Source: Desulfuromonadales bacterium
GTDB lineage: Bacteria; Desulfobacterota; Desulfuromonadia; Desulfuromonadales; Geopsychrobacteraceae
Assembly (NCBI GenBank): GCA_016931615.1
Contig: JAFGEL010000062.1
Coordinates: forward strand, 89,837 to 153,836
Direction: 5' to 3'
DNA: 64,000 bases
In this document: positions 30,247 to 40,870 of the stretch, piece by piece
Position numbering within the stretch: the stretch's first letter is position 1
Layout of the letters: every line of letters starts with the position of its first letter
The notes under the pieces: model-generated
Database searches by the model: none
Told to the model about the DNA's origin: nothing
The model's input: the letters and a program-made list of their open reading frames with translations, nothing else
Made by a program: the position numbers and the translations under genes

Positions 30247-31013
30247 CCGATGAATGTTTAAGAAGTGAAAAGCGGGAGAATCTGCGCAAAGGCGTTTACC
30301 TGCTGCCGAACCTGATCACGGCCGGCGGTATCTTTGCCGGTTTTTACGTGATTATCGCCTCAACCGATGGCCACTATAAAACCGCCGCATGGTTTATCCT
30401 GCTCGCGGCCATCTTTGACGGATTGGACGGCAAGGTTGCGCGCCTGACCGGTACGGCGAGCAAGTTCGGTGTAGAACTCGATTCCCTGGCGGATGTCATC
30501 TCTTTCGGGGTGGCGCCCGGGGTCCTGCTCTATGATTGGGCTTTGCGGCCTTTCGGTAAGCTGGGGTGGCTGGCGGCTTTTCTCTACGTGATTTGTGGAG
30601 CTCTGAGGCTCGCGCGTTTTAACGTCCAGGTGTCGACTGTCGAGTCGAGGCGGTTTGTCGGTATGCCGATACCCGCCGCAGCCTGTATCGTCGCAACCTG
30701 TGTGCTGCTGTTTTACGAGCTGGGAGGAACCGGCACCATCAGGATGTTTTCCATGGTCGTGCTGGTTTTTCTGCTCGCTTTTCTCATGGTCAGCAACATC
30801 AAGTATCTGTCTTTGAAAGATCCGGATCTGTTCAAGCGTCAACCGTTCATGCTCCTTGTTCTGGCCATCATATTGTTGATCGTCATCGTTGCCAAACCGG
30901 AAATCATGCTTTTTCTGATCGGCATGACTTACCTCGCGTCCGGTCCGGTTGCCCATTATCTTGAACGCAAAAAAAGATCAGCCGATGTTGAGACCCCACA
31001 GCCGGATGCATGA
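30243..31013 (+). CDS. pssA: CDP-diacylglycerol--serine O-phosphatidyltransferase
   Basis: Makes phosphatidylserine from CDP-diacylglycerol (product of CdsA, also here) and serine. The 256-residue membrane enzyme carries the CDP-alcohol phosphotransferase motif FDGLDGKVARLTGTASKFG followed by ELDSLADVISFG, and about seven membrane segments. The TTG at 30243 overlaps the psd stop, with GGGGACA upstream; this is the only start that fits the coupling. It ends 72 bases before the leuA promoter. Confidence 0.93.
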   Translation: MTDECLRSEKRENLRKGVYLLPNLITAGGIFAGFYVIIASTDGHYKTAAWFILLAAIFDGLDGKVARLTGTASKFGVELDSLADVISFGVAPGVLLYDWALRPFGKLGWLAAFLYVICGALRLARFNVQVSTVESRRFVGMPIPAAACIVATCVLLFYELGGTGTIRMFSMVVLVFLLAFLMVSNIKYLSLKDPDLFKRQPFMLLVLAIILLIVIVAKPEIMLFLIGMTYLASGPVAHYLERKKRSADVETPQPDA

Positions 31014-31084
31014 TTTTTCGGACAAGACCTCTGTTTGGCCGCATCAAAATAATATGGGTGATGAATGATGCCGGATAAATTAGC

Positions 31085-31113
31085 TTGACTCAGCAATTTT
31101 TTTCAGGTTGAAT
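31085..31113 (+). promoter_or_regulatory. Promoter of the leuA T-box leader
   Basis: TTGACT (31085-31090) and TTGAAT (31108-31113), 17 bases apart. Transcription from about 31120 would start just before T-box stem I. Confidence 0.5.
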
Positions 31114-31128
31114 CTGCAACATTAAAAG

Positions 31129-31366
31129 CGTTGAAGAGGAGTAGTAGGCGTTGATTTCCGTTTGAGAGAGCCGGTGGTTGCTGCGAACCGGTACGGAAAG
31201 CGCTGAACTCGCCTTGGAGCTGCGGGAGTGAAATCACGTCACTTAGCTTTCGCCGTGAGCCTGCGTTAAGGGATAATCAAGGTTTGCCGGCTTAATCGGC
31301 GAACGAATCAGGGTGGTACCGCGAAGCTGAAGCTCTCGCCCCTGTTTAACAGGGCGGGAGCTTTTT
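31129..31366 (+). promoter_or_regulatory. Leucine T-box riboswitch with terminator, upstream of leuA
   Basis: The leader contains the T-box consensus AGGGTGGTACCGCG at 31310-31323 and the stem I signature GAAGAGGAGTAGTA near 31133-31146. A distal AG-bulge region follows (GAGAGAGCCGG), then a specifier loop reading GAA-CTC at 31205-31210, so the specifier is the leucine codon CTC. The variable T-box base is T (31317), expected to pair with A73 of tRNA-Leu. The terminator stem AAGCTCTCGCCCCTG / CAGGGCGGGAGCTT with a T run is at 31330-31366. Uncharged tRNA-Leu should stabilise the antiterminator and let leuA be transcribed. T-boxes are rare outside Gram-positives but are known for leuA in this group. 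Confidence 0.93.
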
Positions 31367-31399
31367 CATTTTTAGCCCAAAGAAAGGGGGTGGTTCTGA

Positions 31400-31480
31400 G
31401 TGGAATCTGACCTGAGTGACCTGGAATTGGATGAATATCAACCAAAACTGAAAAACACGAACTGCCCCGATACAGAATGA
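31400..31480 (+). CDS. Possible 26-codon ORF between T-box and leuA
   Basis: A GTG-started frame behind AAAGGGGGTGG runs 26 codons to TGA, mostly acidic (begins MESDLSDLELDEY). The ribosome site is good, but short chance frames of this size are common, and I recognise no family. It ends 27 bases before leuA and could be a small leader peptide or nothing. Confidence 0.25.
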   Translation: MESDLSDLELDEYQPKLKNTNCPDTE

Positions 31481-31507
31481 TCGGGTTACATTGACAAGGA
31501 GTCAGAC

Positions 31508-33049
31508 ATGAGCCAGAGAGAAAATATAGTTATTTTTGATACAACCCTGCGCGATGGAGAACAGTCTCCCGGCGCCAGCATGAACATCGAAGAAAAATTA
31601 CGCATTGCCCATCAACTGGAACGCCTGAACGTTGATGTCATGGAAGCGGGGTTTCCCATTGCTTCTGATGGAGATTTCGAAGCGGTTAAAAAGATTGCTC
31701 AGACGATCAAGGGAGTTCAAATTGCCGGGCTGTCCCGGGCCAACAATATGGACATCGATCGCGCCTGGGAGGCACTCAAGTATGCCGGCGAAAGGGGGCG
31801 CATTCACACCTTTATCGCGACCAGTGACATACACATGGAGCACAAGCTTAAGATGAGTGAACAACAGGTGCTTGATGCTGCAGTGGCTGCGGTGAAACGT
31901 GCCGTTGGGTATACGCCGAATGTTGAATTCTCTGCCGAGGACGCTGCACGCACCCGGTTGCCGTTTCTCGCTCAGGTGGTTGAGGCCGTCATTTCGGCGG
32001 GAGCCACTACGGTCAATATCCCCGACACCGTCGGCTATACAATCCCTTCAGAATATTTCAACATTATCAGCTATCTGAAGGAACATGTCAGTAATATCGA
32101 CAAGGCGATCATCTCGGTGCACTGCCATAACGACCTCGGTCTTGCCGTTGCCAACTCGCTGGCTGCCGTCCAGGCCGGTGCGCGGCAGGTTGAGTGCACG
32201 ATCAACGGCATCGGTGAGCGCGCCGGTAACTGTTCTCTGGAAGAGGTGGTCATGACCCTGAGGACCCGTCATGACATCCTGCCCTTCTCCACCAATGTCG
32301 CCACTGAGCAGATCACTCCGTCGAGTAAGCTCCTGACGACCATCACGGGAATCCAGGTCCAGCAGAATAAAGCGATTGTCGGAGCCAATGCCTTTGCCCA
32401 TGAAGCCGGTATTCACCAGCACGGTGTGCTGATGAACAAGGAAACCTATGAAATCATGACGCCCGAATCGGTCGGCTTGAATCAGAACAAGCTGGTTCTC
32501 GGCAAGCATTCAGGTCGCCATGCGTTTATCGATCGGCTTAAAGAACTCGGATATGACCTGAACAAGGAAGAGATTGAGAAGGCTTTTGTGCGCTTCAAAT
32601 CTTTGGCGGACATGAAGAAGGAAATATTTGACGAAGATCTCGATGCCATCGTCGCCGATGAGGTTCTGCGTGTAACGGAGACCTATAAATTATTGCAGAT
32701 GAACGTCAGTTCCGGTTCTTTTGCCGCGCCTACGGCCACGGTCGAGATGGATGTCAACGGTGAGGTGAAGAAGACGGCCGTTATGGGTGATGGCCCCGTG
32801 GATGCAACTTTTAAGGCGATCAAGGATCTGACGGAAACCGATTACCCGTTACTCAACTTCTCGGTAGGCGCGATTACCGGTGGCACCGATGCCCAGGGCG
32901 AATGTTCCGTCAGGCTGAAAACCGCTGAAGGGCGCGAGGTTCTTGGTCAGGGTGCCCACCCGGACATTATCGTTGCCAGTGCCAAGGCCTATATCAACTC
33001 CCTGAATAAAATTGCCAGCATTGTCAAACGTACGCGCGGGGATGTTTAA
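31508..33049 (+). CDS. leuA: 2-isopropylmalate synthase
   Basis: First committed step of leucine synthesis: condenses 2-oxoisovalerate with acetyl-CoA. The 513 residues contain [31 protein letters not shown], the metal site [14 protein letters not shown] and [16 protein letters not shown], plus a C-terminal regulatory domain ([20 protein letters not shown] onward) for leucine feedback. ACAAGGAG lies before the ATG. Expression should depend on the T-box at 31129-31366. Confidence 0.97.
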   Translation: MSQRENIVIFDTTLRDGEQSPGASMNIEEKLRIAHQLERLNVDVMEAGFPIASDGDFEAVKKIAQTIKGVQIAGLSRANNMDIDRAWEALKYAGERGRIHTFIATSDIHMEHKLKMSEQQVLDAAVAAVKRAVGYTPNVEFSAEDAARTRLPFLAQVVEAVISAGATTVNIPDTVGYTIPSEYFNIISYLKEHVSNIDKAIISVHCHNDLGLAVANSLAAVQAGARQVECTINGIGERAGNCSLEEVVMTLRTRHDILPFSTNVATEQITPSSKLLTTITGIQVQQNKAIVGANAFAHEAGIHQHGVLMNKETYEIMTPESVGLNQNKLVLGKHSGRHAFIDRLKELGYDLNKEEIEKAFVRFKSLADMKKEIFDEDLDAIVADEVLRVTETYKLLQMNVSSGSFAAPTATVEMDVNGEVKKTAVMGDGPVDATFKAIKDLTETDYPLLNFSVGAITGGTDAQGECSVRLKTAEGREVLGQGAHPDIIVASAKAYINSLNKIASIVKRTRGDV

Positions 33050-33081
33050 ATTTCAGTGCTGTTATCGGAATAGGTGAATAC

Positions 33082-34362
33082 ATGGGTAAGACGTTAGCGG
33101 AAAAAATTTTCGACAGTCATCTTCGGGACGAGCCCTTTCCCGGAACAAAAATACTCAATCTGGATCGCGTCCTCTGTCATGAAATTACGACACCGGTAGC
33201 GATTGCTGACCTGGTCTGGCGGAATAAAGATCGGGTTTTCGATCGCGAGAAAATCAAAGTCGTCATCGATCATGTCACGCCGTCCAAAGACACCAAGACG
33301 GCAACCCAGGCTAAAATTCTGCGTGACTGGGCCAGACGGCATGACATCCCAGATTTTTTCGATGTCGGGCGTAATGGTGTCTGCCACGCGATCTTTCCGG
33401 AAAAGGGTTATATCCGCCCCGGCTATACCGTTATCATGGGGGACAGTCATACCTGTACCCACGGGGCTTTTGGCGCTTTCGCCGCCGGTGTTGGAACCAC
33501 GGATCTGGAAGTCGGTATCCTCAAGGGCGTCTGCGCCTTTCGTGAGCCGGAGACGATCAGGGTCAATCTGACGGGGAACCTCCCGCAGGGGGTTTATGCC
33601 AAAGATGTCATCCTGCATGTCATTGCCCGGCTGGGTGTGAACGGGGCAACCGACCGGGTGATTGAATTTCGCGGCTCTGTCGTTGAGCGGATGAACATGG
33701 ATGCACGCATGACGCTGTGCAATATGGCGGTTGAAGCCGGGGGAACTTCCGGGGTCTGTATGCCTGATATGACCACCGTGGAGTACCTTTGGGAATTTAT
33801 TCAGGACGAGTTCGACAGCAAGGAAGAGGCCCTTGAGGATTATCAACAGTGGGTTTCCGACGCGGACGCGAAATATACTCAAACCCTCGATATTGATATC
33901 TCTGCTCTGGAGCCCCAGGTCACTTATGATTACAAGCCGGACTGTGTGAAAACGGTGAGAGACATGCAGGGGACCCGCGTCGACCAGGTGTACATCGGAA
34001 CCTGCACCAACGGGCGAATTGACGATTTGCGTCAGGCTGCAGAGGTTCTGAAAGGCAGGAAAATCGCCGATTCGGTGCGCGGGATTGTTTCCCCGGCGAC
34101 CCCGAAAATTTTCTCAGATGCTCTGGCTGAGGGGATTATCCAGATTTTCATGGAGGCCGGTTTCTGTGTCACCAATCCAACCTGTGGAGCCTGTCTGGGA
34201 ATGAGCAACGGAGTCCTGGCCGAGGGTGAGGTTGCAGCGGCAACCAGCAACCGCAATTTCAACGGCCGTATGGGCAAAGGGGGGATGGTTCATCTGGTGA
34301 GCCCGGCAACCGCTGCAGCGACGGCGATAACCGGTGTCATAACCGATGCCAGAGATCTTTAG
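33082..34362 (+). CDS. leuC: 3-isopropylmalate dehydratase, large subunit
   Basis: Aconitase-type enzyme that isomerises 2- to 3-isopropylmalate with LeuD. The 426-residue form (HacA/LeuC type 2) begins MGKTLAEKIFDSH and has VDHVTPSKD and GDSHTCTHGAFGAFAAGVG. The cluster cysteines are in IGTCTNGR and PTCGACLGMSNG. It lies 32 bases after leuA and 16 bases before leuD. Confidence 0.96.
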   Translation: MGKTLAEKIFDSHLRDEPFPGTKILNLDRVLCHEITTPVAIADLVWRNKDRVFDREKIKVVIDHVTPSKDTKTATQAKILRDWARRHDIPDFFDVGRNGVCHAIFPEKGYIRPGYTVIMGDSHTCTHGAFGAFAAGVGTTDLEVGILKGVCAFREPETIRVNLTGNLPQGVYAKDVILHVIARLGVNGATDRVIEFRGSVVERMNMDARMTLCNMAVEAGGTSGVCMPDMTTVEYLWEFIQDEFDSKEEALEDYQQWVSDADAKYTQTLDIDISALEPQVTYDYKPDCVKTVRDMQGTRVDQVYIGTCTNGRIDDLRQAAEVLKGRKIADSVRGIVSPATPKIFSDALAEGIIQIFMEAGFCVTNPTCGACLGMSNGVLAEGEVAAATSNRNFNGRMGKGGMVHLVSPATAAATAITGVITDARDL

Positions 34363-34378
34363 TGCTCAGGAGGAAAAC

Positions 34379-34909
34379 ATGCAAAAATCATTTGGCGGAC
34401 CGGCGATTTTTCTTGATCGGTCCGATATCAATACGGATGAAATTATCCCGGCAAAGTATTTGACCGAGGTGACCAAAGAGGCCCTGCAACCCTACATTCT
34501 TGAAGACCTTAAACTCGAAGGCTTTGATTCCAAAGGGGAGGCTTTGAAACAGGCGAAAGTGATTGTCACCCGCGAGAATTTTGGCTGCGGCTCTTCACGT
34601 GAACATGCTCCCTGGGTCTTTGAAGTCAATGATGTCCACACCATCATCGCAGAGAGCTACGCGCGCATCTTCCGTCAGAATATGTTCAATTGCGGCATGC
34701 TGGCTATTGAACTGCCGAAGGCGTCGATTGATCAGCTGATGGAACTGCAAGAGCGTGGGAATGTCAGAATCGAGGTCGATTTGAGTCGGCAACAGGTTAA
34801 CGCTTTAACGGACGGTGAAGAAAAACAGTTTGGTTTTGACATCAGCCCGTTCGACAAAGCTCTGGTAGAAGCCGGGGGCTGGGTCGAGTTTGCCGATGCA
34901 CGCTATTGA
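34379..34909 (+). CDS. leuD: 3-isopropylmalate dehydratase, small subunit
   Basis: Swivelling domain partner of LeuC, 176 residues. Visible are RSDINTDEIIPAKYL, RENFGCGSSREHAPW and SYARIFRQNMFNCGML. The ATG at 34379 is chosen because CAGGAGG sits seven bases upstream; the earlier ATG at 34346 would overlap leuC and adds residues not seen in the family. Confidence 0.95.
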   Translation: MQKSFGGPAIFLDRSDINTDEIIPAKYLTEVTKEALQPYILEDLKLEGFDSKGEALKQAKVIVTRENFGCGSSREHAPWVFEVNDVHTIIAESYARIFRQNMFNCGMLAIELPKASIDQLMELQERGNVRIEVDLSRQQVNALTDGEEKQFGFDISPFDKALVEAGGWVEFADARY

Positions 34910-34976
34910 TCAGGTTGATCCGCGCGTTGTGCAGACATAATTTCATTTTTCACGCATTCGTAGAGAAAGGGTTGCT

Positions 34977-36824
34977 ATGCCGGTATACAGATCAGCACAG
35001 TCAGTACAGGGACGAAACATGGCCGGAGCGCGAGCTCTGTGGCAGGCTACCGGAGTCAAACCGAAAGATTTCGGTAAGCCGATTATTGCCGTAGTCAATT
35101 CCTTTACCCAGTTTGTCCCCGGGCATGTGCATTTAAGAGACCTGGGCCAGCTGGTCGCTGCCCAGATTGAACAGCAGGGCGGGATCGCGAAAGAATTTAA
35201 TACCATGGCTATCTGTGATGGTATCGCCATGGGTCATCAGGGGATGCTCTACAGCCTGCCTTCCCGTGAATTGATCGCTGATACGGTTGAGTATATGGCC
35301 AACGCCCATTGTGTCGATGCCATGGTGTGTATTTCCAACTGCGATAAGATCACCCCCGGCATGCTCATGGCGTCCATGCGGCTGAATATCCCGACAATTT
35401 TTGTCACCGGCGGGCCTATGGAAGCCGGGCATGCAACGGTCCAGGGCAAGAAAGTCGCTCTGGATCTGGTGGATGCCATGGTTGTTGCCGCCGATCCCAA
35501 TGCCGGAGATGACGTTGTTGCGACCTATGAAAGAAGTTCCTGCCCGACCTGCGGTTCCTGCTCCGGTATGTTTACAGCTAACTCGATGAACTGCCTGACT
35601 GAAGCTCTGGGTATGAGTCTGCCGGGCAACGGCAGTCTGGTAGCGACCCATGCCGACCGCAAGCAGTTGTTCATGCAGGCGGCTGAACGTATCATGGATC
35701 TGGCCAGGCGCTGGTACGAAGAAGACGATGAAACCGCTTTGCCGCGCGCGATCGCTTGCTTTGAAGCATACGAAAATGCCATGCGTCTCGATATCGCCAT
35801 GGGTGGATCAACCAATACGGTTTTGCACCTGCTGGCGATTGCCCGCGAAGGGGATGTGGCTTTTACCATGGAAGACATCAACCGCTTGTCGAGGGAAACC
35901 CCGAATCTATGCAAGGTTGCTCCTGCGGTGCAGCATTATCACATGGAAGATGTGCATCGGGCGGGCGGAATCTTTGCCATTCTCGGGGAACTCGATCGGG
36001 CCGGGTTGATTCGGCGTGACGTCCCAACGGTCCATGCCCAGTCACTGGGCGAAGCCATTGATCAGTGGGATATCGTACGCACCAAAGATCCTCAGGTACA
36101 AAAGTTTTTCAGCGCCGGACCTGGAGGGAAACCCTGTCTTGAAGCTTTTGCTCAGGACAGTCGCTGGCCTTCTCTCGATCTGGATCGTGAGCAGGGTTGC
36201 ATCCGCTCAAAACAGCACGCTTACAGTCAGGATGGAGGTCTGGCCGTCCTTTACGGCAACATGGCTGCTGAAGGTTCGATTGTCAAAACCGCCGGAGTCG
36301 ATGAATCAATTCTGACTTTCAGTGGCCCGGCACGAATTTTTGAAAGTCAGGAAGACGCTATCGAAGGGATTCTGAATGATCAGGTCAAGCCCGGCGATGT
36401 CGTGGTGATTCGCTACGAAGGCCCGAAAGGGGGGCCCGGGATGCAGGAAATGCTCTATCCGACCAGCTATCTGAAATCCAAGGGGCTGGGAAAATCCTGT
36501 GCGCTGGTGACCGACGGGCGCTTTTCCGGTGGAACATCAGGGCTTTCAATCGGACACGTCTCGCCGGAAGCGGCCGAAGGTGGCAGTATAGCATTGCTGG
36601 AAGAAGGGGATATGGTGATGATTGATATTCCCGCACGCTCCATTTCCATGCAGGTTTCCGATGAAGTTCTTGAACAACGGCGTGCGGTTATGGTGGCTAG
36701 AGGTGCCGAGGCCTGGCAACCAAGCGATCGTCAGCGTCAGGTCAGCCGAGCCCTGCAAGCTTATGCATTAACAACGACCAGTGCGGCCCGGGGGGCGGTA
36801 CGTGATCTTGAACAGTTAAGTTGA
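34977..36824 (+). CDS. ilvD: Dihydroxy-acid dehydratase
   Basis: Fe-S enzyme of the valine/isoleucine pathway, dehydrating 2,3-dihydroxy acids to 2-oxo acids. The 615-residue length and motifs match the E. coli type: [57 protein letters not shown] and [21 protein letters not shown]. It follows leuD by 67 bases, linking the Leu and Ile/Val genes, and a shared terminator separates it from the convergent dsbC-like gene. Confidence 0.97.
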   Translation: MPVYRSAQSVQGRNMAGARALWQATGVKPKDFGKPIIAVVNSFTQFVPGHVHLRDLGQLVAAQIEQQGGIAKEFNTMAICDGIAMGHQGMLYSLPSRELIADTVEYMANAHCVDAMVCISNCDKITPGMLMASMRLNIPTIFVTGGPMEAGHATVQGKKVALDLVDAMVVAADPNAGDDVVATYERSSCPTCGSCSGMFTANSMNCLTEALGMSLPGNGSLVATHADRKQLFMQAAERIMDLARRWYEEDDETALPRAIACFEAYENAMRLDIAMGGSTNTVLHLLAIAREGDVAFTMEDINRLSRETPNLCKVAPAVQHYHMEDVHRAGGIFAILGELDRAGLIRRDVPTVHAQSLGEAIDQWDIVRTKDPQVQKFFSAGPGGKPCLEAFAQDSRWPSLDLDREQGCIRSKQHAYSQDGGLAVLYGNMAAEGSIVKTAGVDESILTFSGPARIFESQEDAIEGILNDQVKPGDVVVIRYEGPKGGPGMQEMLYPTSYLKSKGLGKSCALVTDGRFSGGTSGLSIGHVSPEAAEGGSIALLEEGDMVMIDIPARSISMQVSDEVLEQRRAVMVARGAEAWQPSDRQRQVSRALQAYALTTTSAARGAVRDLEQLS

Positions 36825-36855
36825 CCAGATCACTTATCGATTGATTTTTTACCTC

Positions 36856-36884
36856 AAGCCGGGGGAATTCCCTCCGGCTTTTAT
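36856..36884. terminator. Bidirectional terminator between ilvD and the dsbC-like gene
   Basis: AAGCCGG / CCGGCTT stem with extra inner G-C pairs, flanked by a TTTT run, 32 bases after ilvD. Confidence 0.75.
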
Positions 36885-37624
36885 TGCGCTTTATTTTCCT
36901 CAATGAGTTTGAGGAGTTCTTCTTGCGGACGGTAACCGGGGGCAAGTTGGCCGTTGGGCAGGACCAGGGTCGGTGTGCCATGGATGCCCAATTCTTTGGC
37001 GAGCGTGAGATTATTGTCGATCGCATCAGAAGCGCATTCGCTGACCGGAACGGGGGCTCCGGAAAAAGCCAGTTCCAGCTGATCCATCGATTTGTTGCAG
37101 ACAATCGATTTAGCCGTCTGGTAGGAGCTTTCCTTCAGCGGTGTCAGTTTGATGTGAAAGACAATGTCCGGGCGCTCTTCAACAATCCGGCTTATGACAT
37201 GATGAAGTTGACTGCAGAAGGGGCAGTCGGGATCGGTAAAGACAATGACCTGTATGGTTGCCGTTGGGGATCCCAGGCTGAGTGCATCGTCGAGAGGAAT
37301 CTGATCCAGCGCGACCGGGTTAAGTTGACGGAAGTGTTCCTCAGTCAGATTTTTTCGGTGTTTAAGGTCGATGACGTTACCACTGAAAAGGTAGCTGCCC
37401 GAATTGTGTAGATAAAGAGGGATCACCTGTCCCTGGATTTTCATGCCCACCCGGGAAAATCCGGGGATTTCTGAAGGCTCGACAGAGATGACCTCGCCTT
37501 CGATCTCCCGGAGAAACTCGGCAGCCATATCCTGAGTCAATCCTGGCGCAACGTCACTCGACCAGAGCTGCGCTGGGATGGTCAGCAATAACAACGAAAC
37601 AGTCAGTAAAATACGTAAAAACAC
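36881..37624 (-). CDS. Periplasmic thiol:disulfide interchange protein, DsbC-like
   Basis: Thioredoxin-fold protein of 248 residues. A signal peptide (VFLRILLTVSLLLLTIPAQ) is followed by an N-terminal DsbC-type dimerisation domain (about residues 28-105: ISVEPSEIPGFSRVGMKI, ending KNLTEEHF). The thioredoxin domain has the active site DPDCPFCSQLH and the cis-proline loop GIHGTPTLVLPNGQL. It may isomerise disulfides or act on periplasmic cytochrome cysteines. The start is taken as GTG at 37624 because GGGAG lies eight bases upstream; the ATG at 37669 would put a polar stretch before the signal peptide. It interrupts the ilvD-leuB stretch on the other strand. Confidence 0.85.
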   Translation of the reverse strand: MFLRILLTVSLLLLTIPAQLWSSDVAPGLTQDMAAEFLREIEGEVISVEPSEIPGFSRVGMKIQGQVIPLYLHNSGSYLFSGNVIDLKHRKNLTEEHFRQLNPVALDQIPLDDALSLGSPTATIQVIVFTDPDCPFCSQLHHVISRIVEERPDIVFHIKLTPLKESSYQTAKSIVCNKSMDQLELAFSGAPVPVSECASDAIDNNLTLAKELGIHGTPTLVLPNGQLAPGYRPQEELLKLIEENKAQ

Positions 37625-37721
37625 AGATATCACTCCCGGTGAATGGTTAAGTCGGGGGCAAGATAGCATAACTCTCTTTTCGTGTCAGTGTTTTGTGAGC
37701 ACCTTCCCGAGAGGAAATGGT

Positions 37722-37750
37722 TTGACAATAAAAGTTGGTTTTTCTATAGT
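37722..37750 (+). promoter_or_regulatory. Strong promoter of leuB
   Basis: Consensus TTGACA (37722-37727) and TATAGT (37745-37750) with the ideal 17-base spacer. A leader of about 80 bases follows, with a small GGGG/CCCC hairpin just before the AGAGGAG ribosome site. No T-box is seen here, so leuB appears to be controlled separately from leuA. Confidence 0.85.
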
Positions 37751-37825
37751 TCACTCCGCTTAACCCATTAAAATTATGTGTTTTTTATTTCTTATTTAGC
37801 AATCCTGGGGAGGTCCCCCTACTAG

Positions 37826-38932
<1,107 letters not shown>

Positions 38933-39024
38933 GCGGTTCATAACGCTTTTGTCGGGATTCGGGTTCGGGGGGCTGTTGCCCCCTGAGTCATTTCAAGCTC
39001 AGTGTGTATGGAACAATGGATGCC

Positions 39025-39759
39025 ATGAAGCGGATCAAATTGACCGTTGCTTACGACGGTAGCGATTATGTCGGCTGGCAATATCAGCCCAATGGAATCT
39101 CTGTCCAGCAGCGCCTCGAGCAGGCGATCGAGCGATTGACCGGTCAGATCCACGCCGTCTATTCCTCGGGACGTACCGACGCCGGTGTCCATGCTCGGGG
39201 AATGGTCTGTCACGTGACAACAGAAAAGACTTTGCCCGTCAGTGCCTGGTGTGAAGGAGTGAACCGCTTTCTTCCGGAGACGATTGCCGTGCGTCGAGCC
39301 GAACGGGTTGATGAAAGTTTTCATGCCCGTTTTTCAGCGCGCGGAAAAGTCTATCGTTATACAATTTTGCGTGACGCTATCCGTTCACCCCTTGATCGCT
39401 TGACGAGCTGGCAGGTGAAATTTCCGCTTGATGTTGTACGGATGAAGAGCGCCGGCGAACATTTTGTCGGTCAGCATGATTTCGCCTCGTTCAGAACTTC
39501 GGGTTGCGCTGCGGAAACGACAGTTCGGGAAGTTTTCTCTGTCACGTTCAGTGAAAACAGCTCATTGTTATGCATTGACATCTGTGGCAGTGGTTTTCTG
39601 AAAAATATGGTCAGAATGATGGTTGGAACCCTGGTGGAGATCGGGCGGGGAAAAAGGCCTGGGAACGATATCAGACAGCTCCTTTCTGCACCGGGCTCAG
39701 CTGCCCCCGCTCTCACGGCCCCGGCCCATGGGTTGTGTTTGATGGAGGTTCTCTACTGA
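39025..39759 (+). CDS. truA: tRNA pseudouridine synthase A
   Basis: Makes pseudouridine at tRNA positions 38-40. The 244 residues have the catalytic Asp motif SSGRTDAGVHARGMV, the opening RIKLTVAYDGSDYVGWQYQ, and HDFASFRTSGC and GSGFLKNMVRMMVGTL. The ATG at 39025 (MKRIKLTV) matches family N termini; ATG 39016 and GTG 39004 are alternatives and no ribosome site clearly decides. A G5/C5 hairpin without a T run lies between leuB and this gene. Confidence 0.95.
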   Translation: MKRIKLTVAYDGSDYVGWQYQPNGISVQQRLEQAIERLTGQIHAVYSSGRTDAGVHARGMVCHVTTEKTLPVSAWCEGVNRFLPETIAVRRAERVDESFHARFSARGKVYRYTILRDAIRSPLDRLTSWQVKFPLDVVRMKSAGEHFVGQHDFASFRTSGCAAETTVREVFSVTFSENSSLLCIDICGSGFLKNMVRMMVGTLVEIGRGKRPGNDIRQLLSAPGSAAPALTAPAHGLCLMEVLY

Positions 39760-39807
39760 GACGCCAATTTCAATCCAACTGAAGCATTTCAAAGATGAAA
39801 ATATCTC

Positions 39808-39836
39808 TTGACAGGGTATAGTGAGTCAGATAGATT
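39808..39836 (+). promoter_or_regulatory. Promoter of rplM-rpsI
   Basis: Perfect TTGACA (39808-39813) and TAGATT (39831-39836), 17 bases apart, 57 bases before the rplM ATG. Confidence 0.7.
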
Positions 39837-39892
39837 TACCGCTTTGTGAGCCCCACAACCCTTTAAAGCATTGAAATTTGGAGAGGAACGCG

Positions 39893-40321
39893 ATGAGTAC
39901 TGAGATCGCTAAAGCAGAAGATATAAAAAGAGACTGGTTTGTGGTCGATCTTGAGGATGTGGTCCTCGGTCGTGCCGCAACAGAGATTGCCAGAGTTTTG
40001 CGCGGAAAACACAAGGCTATTTATACCCCGAGTGTTGATACCGGGGACTTTGTGATTGTCCTTAACGCGGATAAAATCAAGCTGACCGGGAACAAACTGG
40101 CTGATAAAAAATATTATCATTACACCGGTTATCCAGGTGGCATCAAAGAAATTAACGCAGCCAAGCTGCTGGACAAAAAGCCTGAGATGCTGGTTCAGGC
40201 CGCCGTCAAGGGAATGCTGCCCAAGAATAAACTGGGACGTAAAATGTTTCGTAAACTCAAGGTGTATGCCGGTGGTGAACATCCTCATGCCGCCCAGCAG
40301 CCTCAAGAATTAAAGTTATAA
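39893..40321 (+). CDS. rplM: 50S ribosomal protein L13
   Basis: Early-assembly large-subunit protein, 142 residues, the usual length. Visible are [49 protein letters not shown] and [19 protein letters not shown]. The ATG at 39893 follows GGAGAGG; an upstream in-frame start adds only five residues and lacks that spacing. The normal partner rpsI follows after 18 bases. Confidence 0.98.
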   Translation: MSTEIAKAEDIKRDWFVVDLEDVVLGRAATEIARVLRGKHKAIYTPSVDTGDFVIVLNADKIKLTGNKLADKKYYHYTGYPGGIKEINAAKLLDKKPEMLVQAAVKGMLPKNKLGRKMFRKLKVYAGGEHPHAAQQPQELKL

Positions 40322-40339
40322 ATACGGGAGATAAGCTAG

Positions 40340-40732
40340 ATGGCTGAACAGAAGTTTTATGCAACTGGCAAGAGAAAAACCTCGATTGCACGCGTCTGGA
40401 TGAAGCCGGGCACGGGCGAGATCACTGTCAATAAACGTCCCCTGGAGGTTTTCTTCGGTCGTGAGACCTCCAAAATGGTTGTCCGTCAGCCTCTTGAATT
40501 GACTGATAATATGGGGAAGTTCGATATTTATGTGAACGTCACGGGTGGGGGTGTCTCCGGTCAGGCCGGTGCCATCAAGCATGGTATCACCAAGGCGCTG
40601 CTGGAAGTTGATCCGGAGTTGCGCGCGACCCTGAAAAAATCGGGCTTTATCACCCGCGACAGTCGTGTCAAAGAACGTAAGAAATACGGTCGCGCTGCCG
40701 CCCGTCGAAGCTTCCAGTTCTCGAAGCGTTAA
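40340..40732 (+). CDS. rpsI: 30S ribosomal protein S9
   Basis: Small-subunit protein whose C-terminal tail contacts P-site tRNA. The 130 residues show [38 protein letters not shown] and the basic tail [19 protein letters not shown] ending FSKR, all intact. It ends the rplM-rpsI unit at a clear terminator. Confidence 0.98.
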   Translation: MAEQKFYATGKRKTSIARVWMKPGTGEITVNKRPLEVFFGRETSKMVVRQPLELTDNMGKFDIYVNVTGGGVSGQAGAIKHGITKALLEVDPELRATLKKSGFITRDSRVKERKKYGRAAARRSFQFSKR

Positions 40733-40769
40733 TGCTTTTCCGGCATTTTCTGCTGGATCACCAAAGTAC

Positions 40770-40801
40770 AAAGGGAAGCCCTTCGGGGGTTCCCTTTTTT
40801 T
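40770..40801 (+). terminator. Terminator of rplM-rpsI
   Basis: AAAGGGAA / TTCCCTTT stem with an inner CCC/GGG helix around a TTC loop, then a T run, about 38 bases after rpsI. Confidence 0.9.
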
Positions 40802-40820
40802 GTCTGTGGCGACGCTTGGG

Positions 40821-40850
40821 TTGAAGTAAAATTTTCAACCTCATTATTCT
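40821..40850 (+). promoter_or_regulatory. Possible promoter for argC
   Basis: TTGAAG (40821-40826) and TATTCT (40845-40850), 18 bases apart. The hexamers are imperfect, but the gene follows a terminator and needs its own start. Confidence 0.35.
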
Positions 40851-40870
40851 GTTTCTCATGTGGAGTCGGT

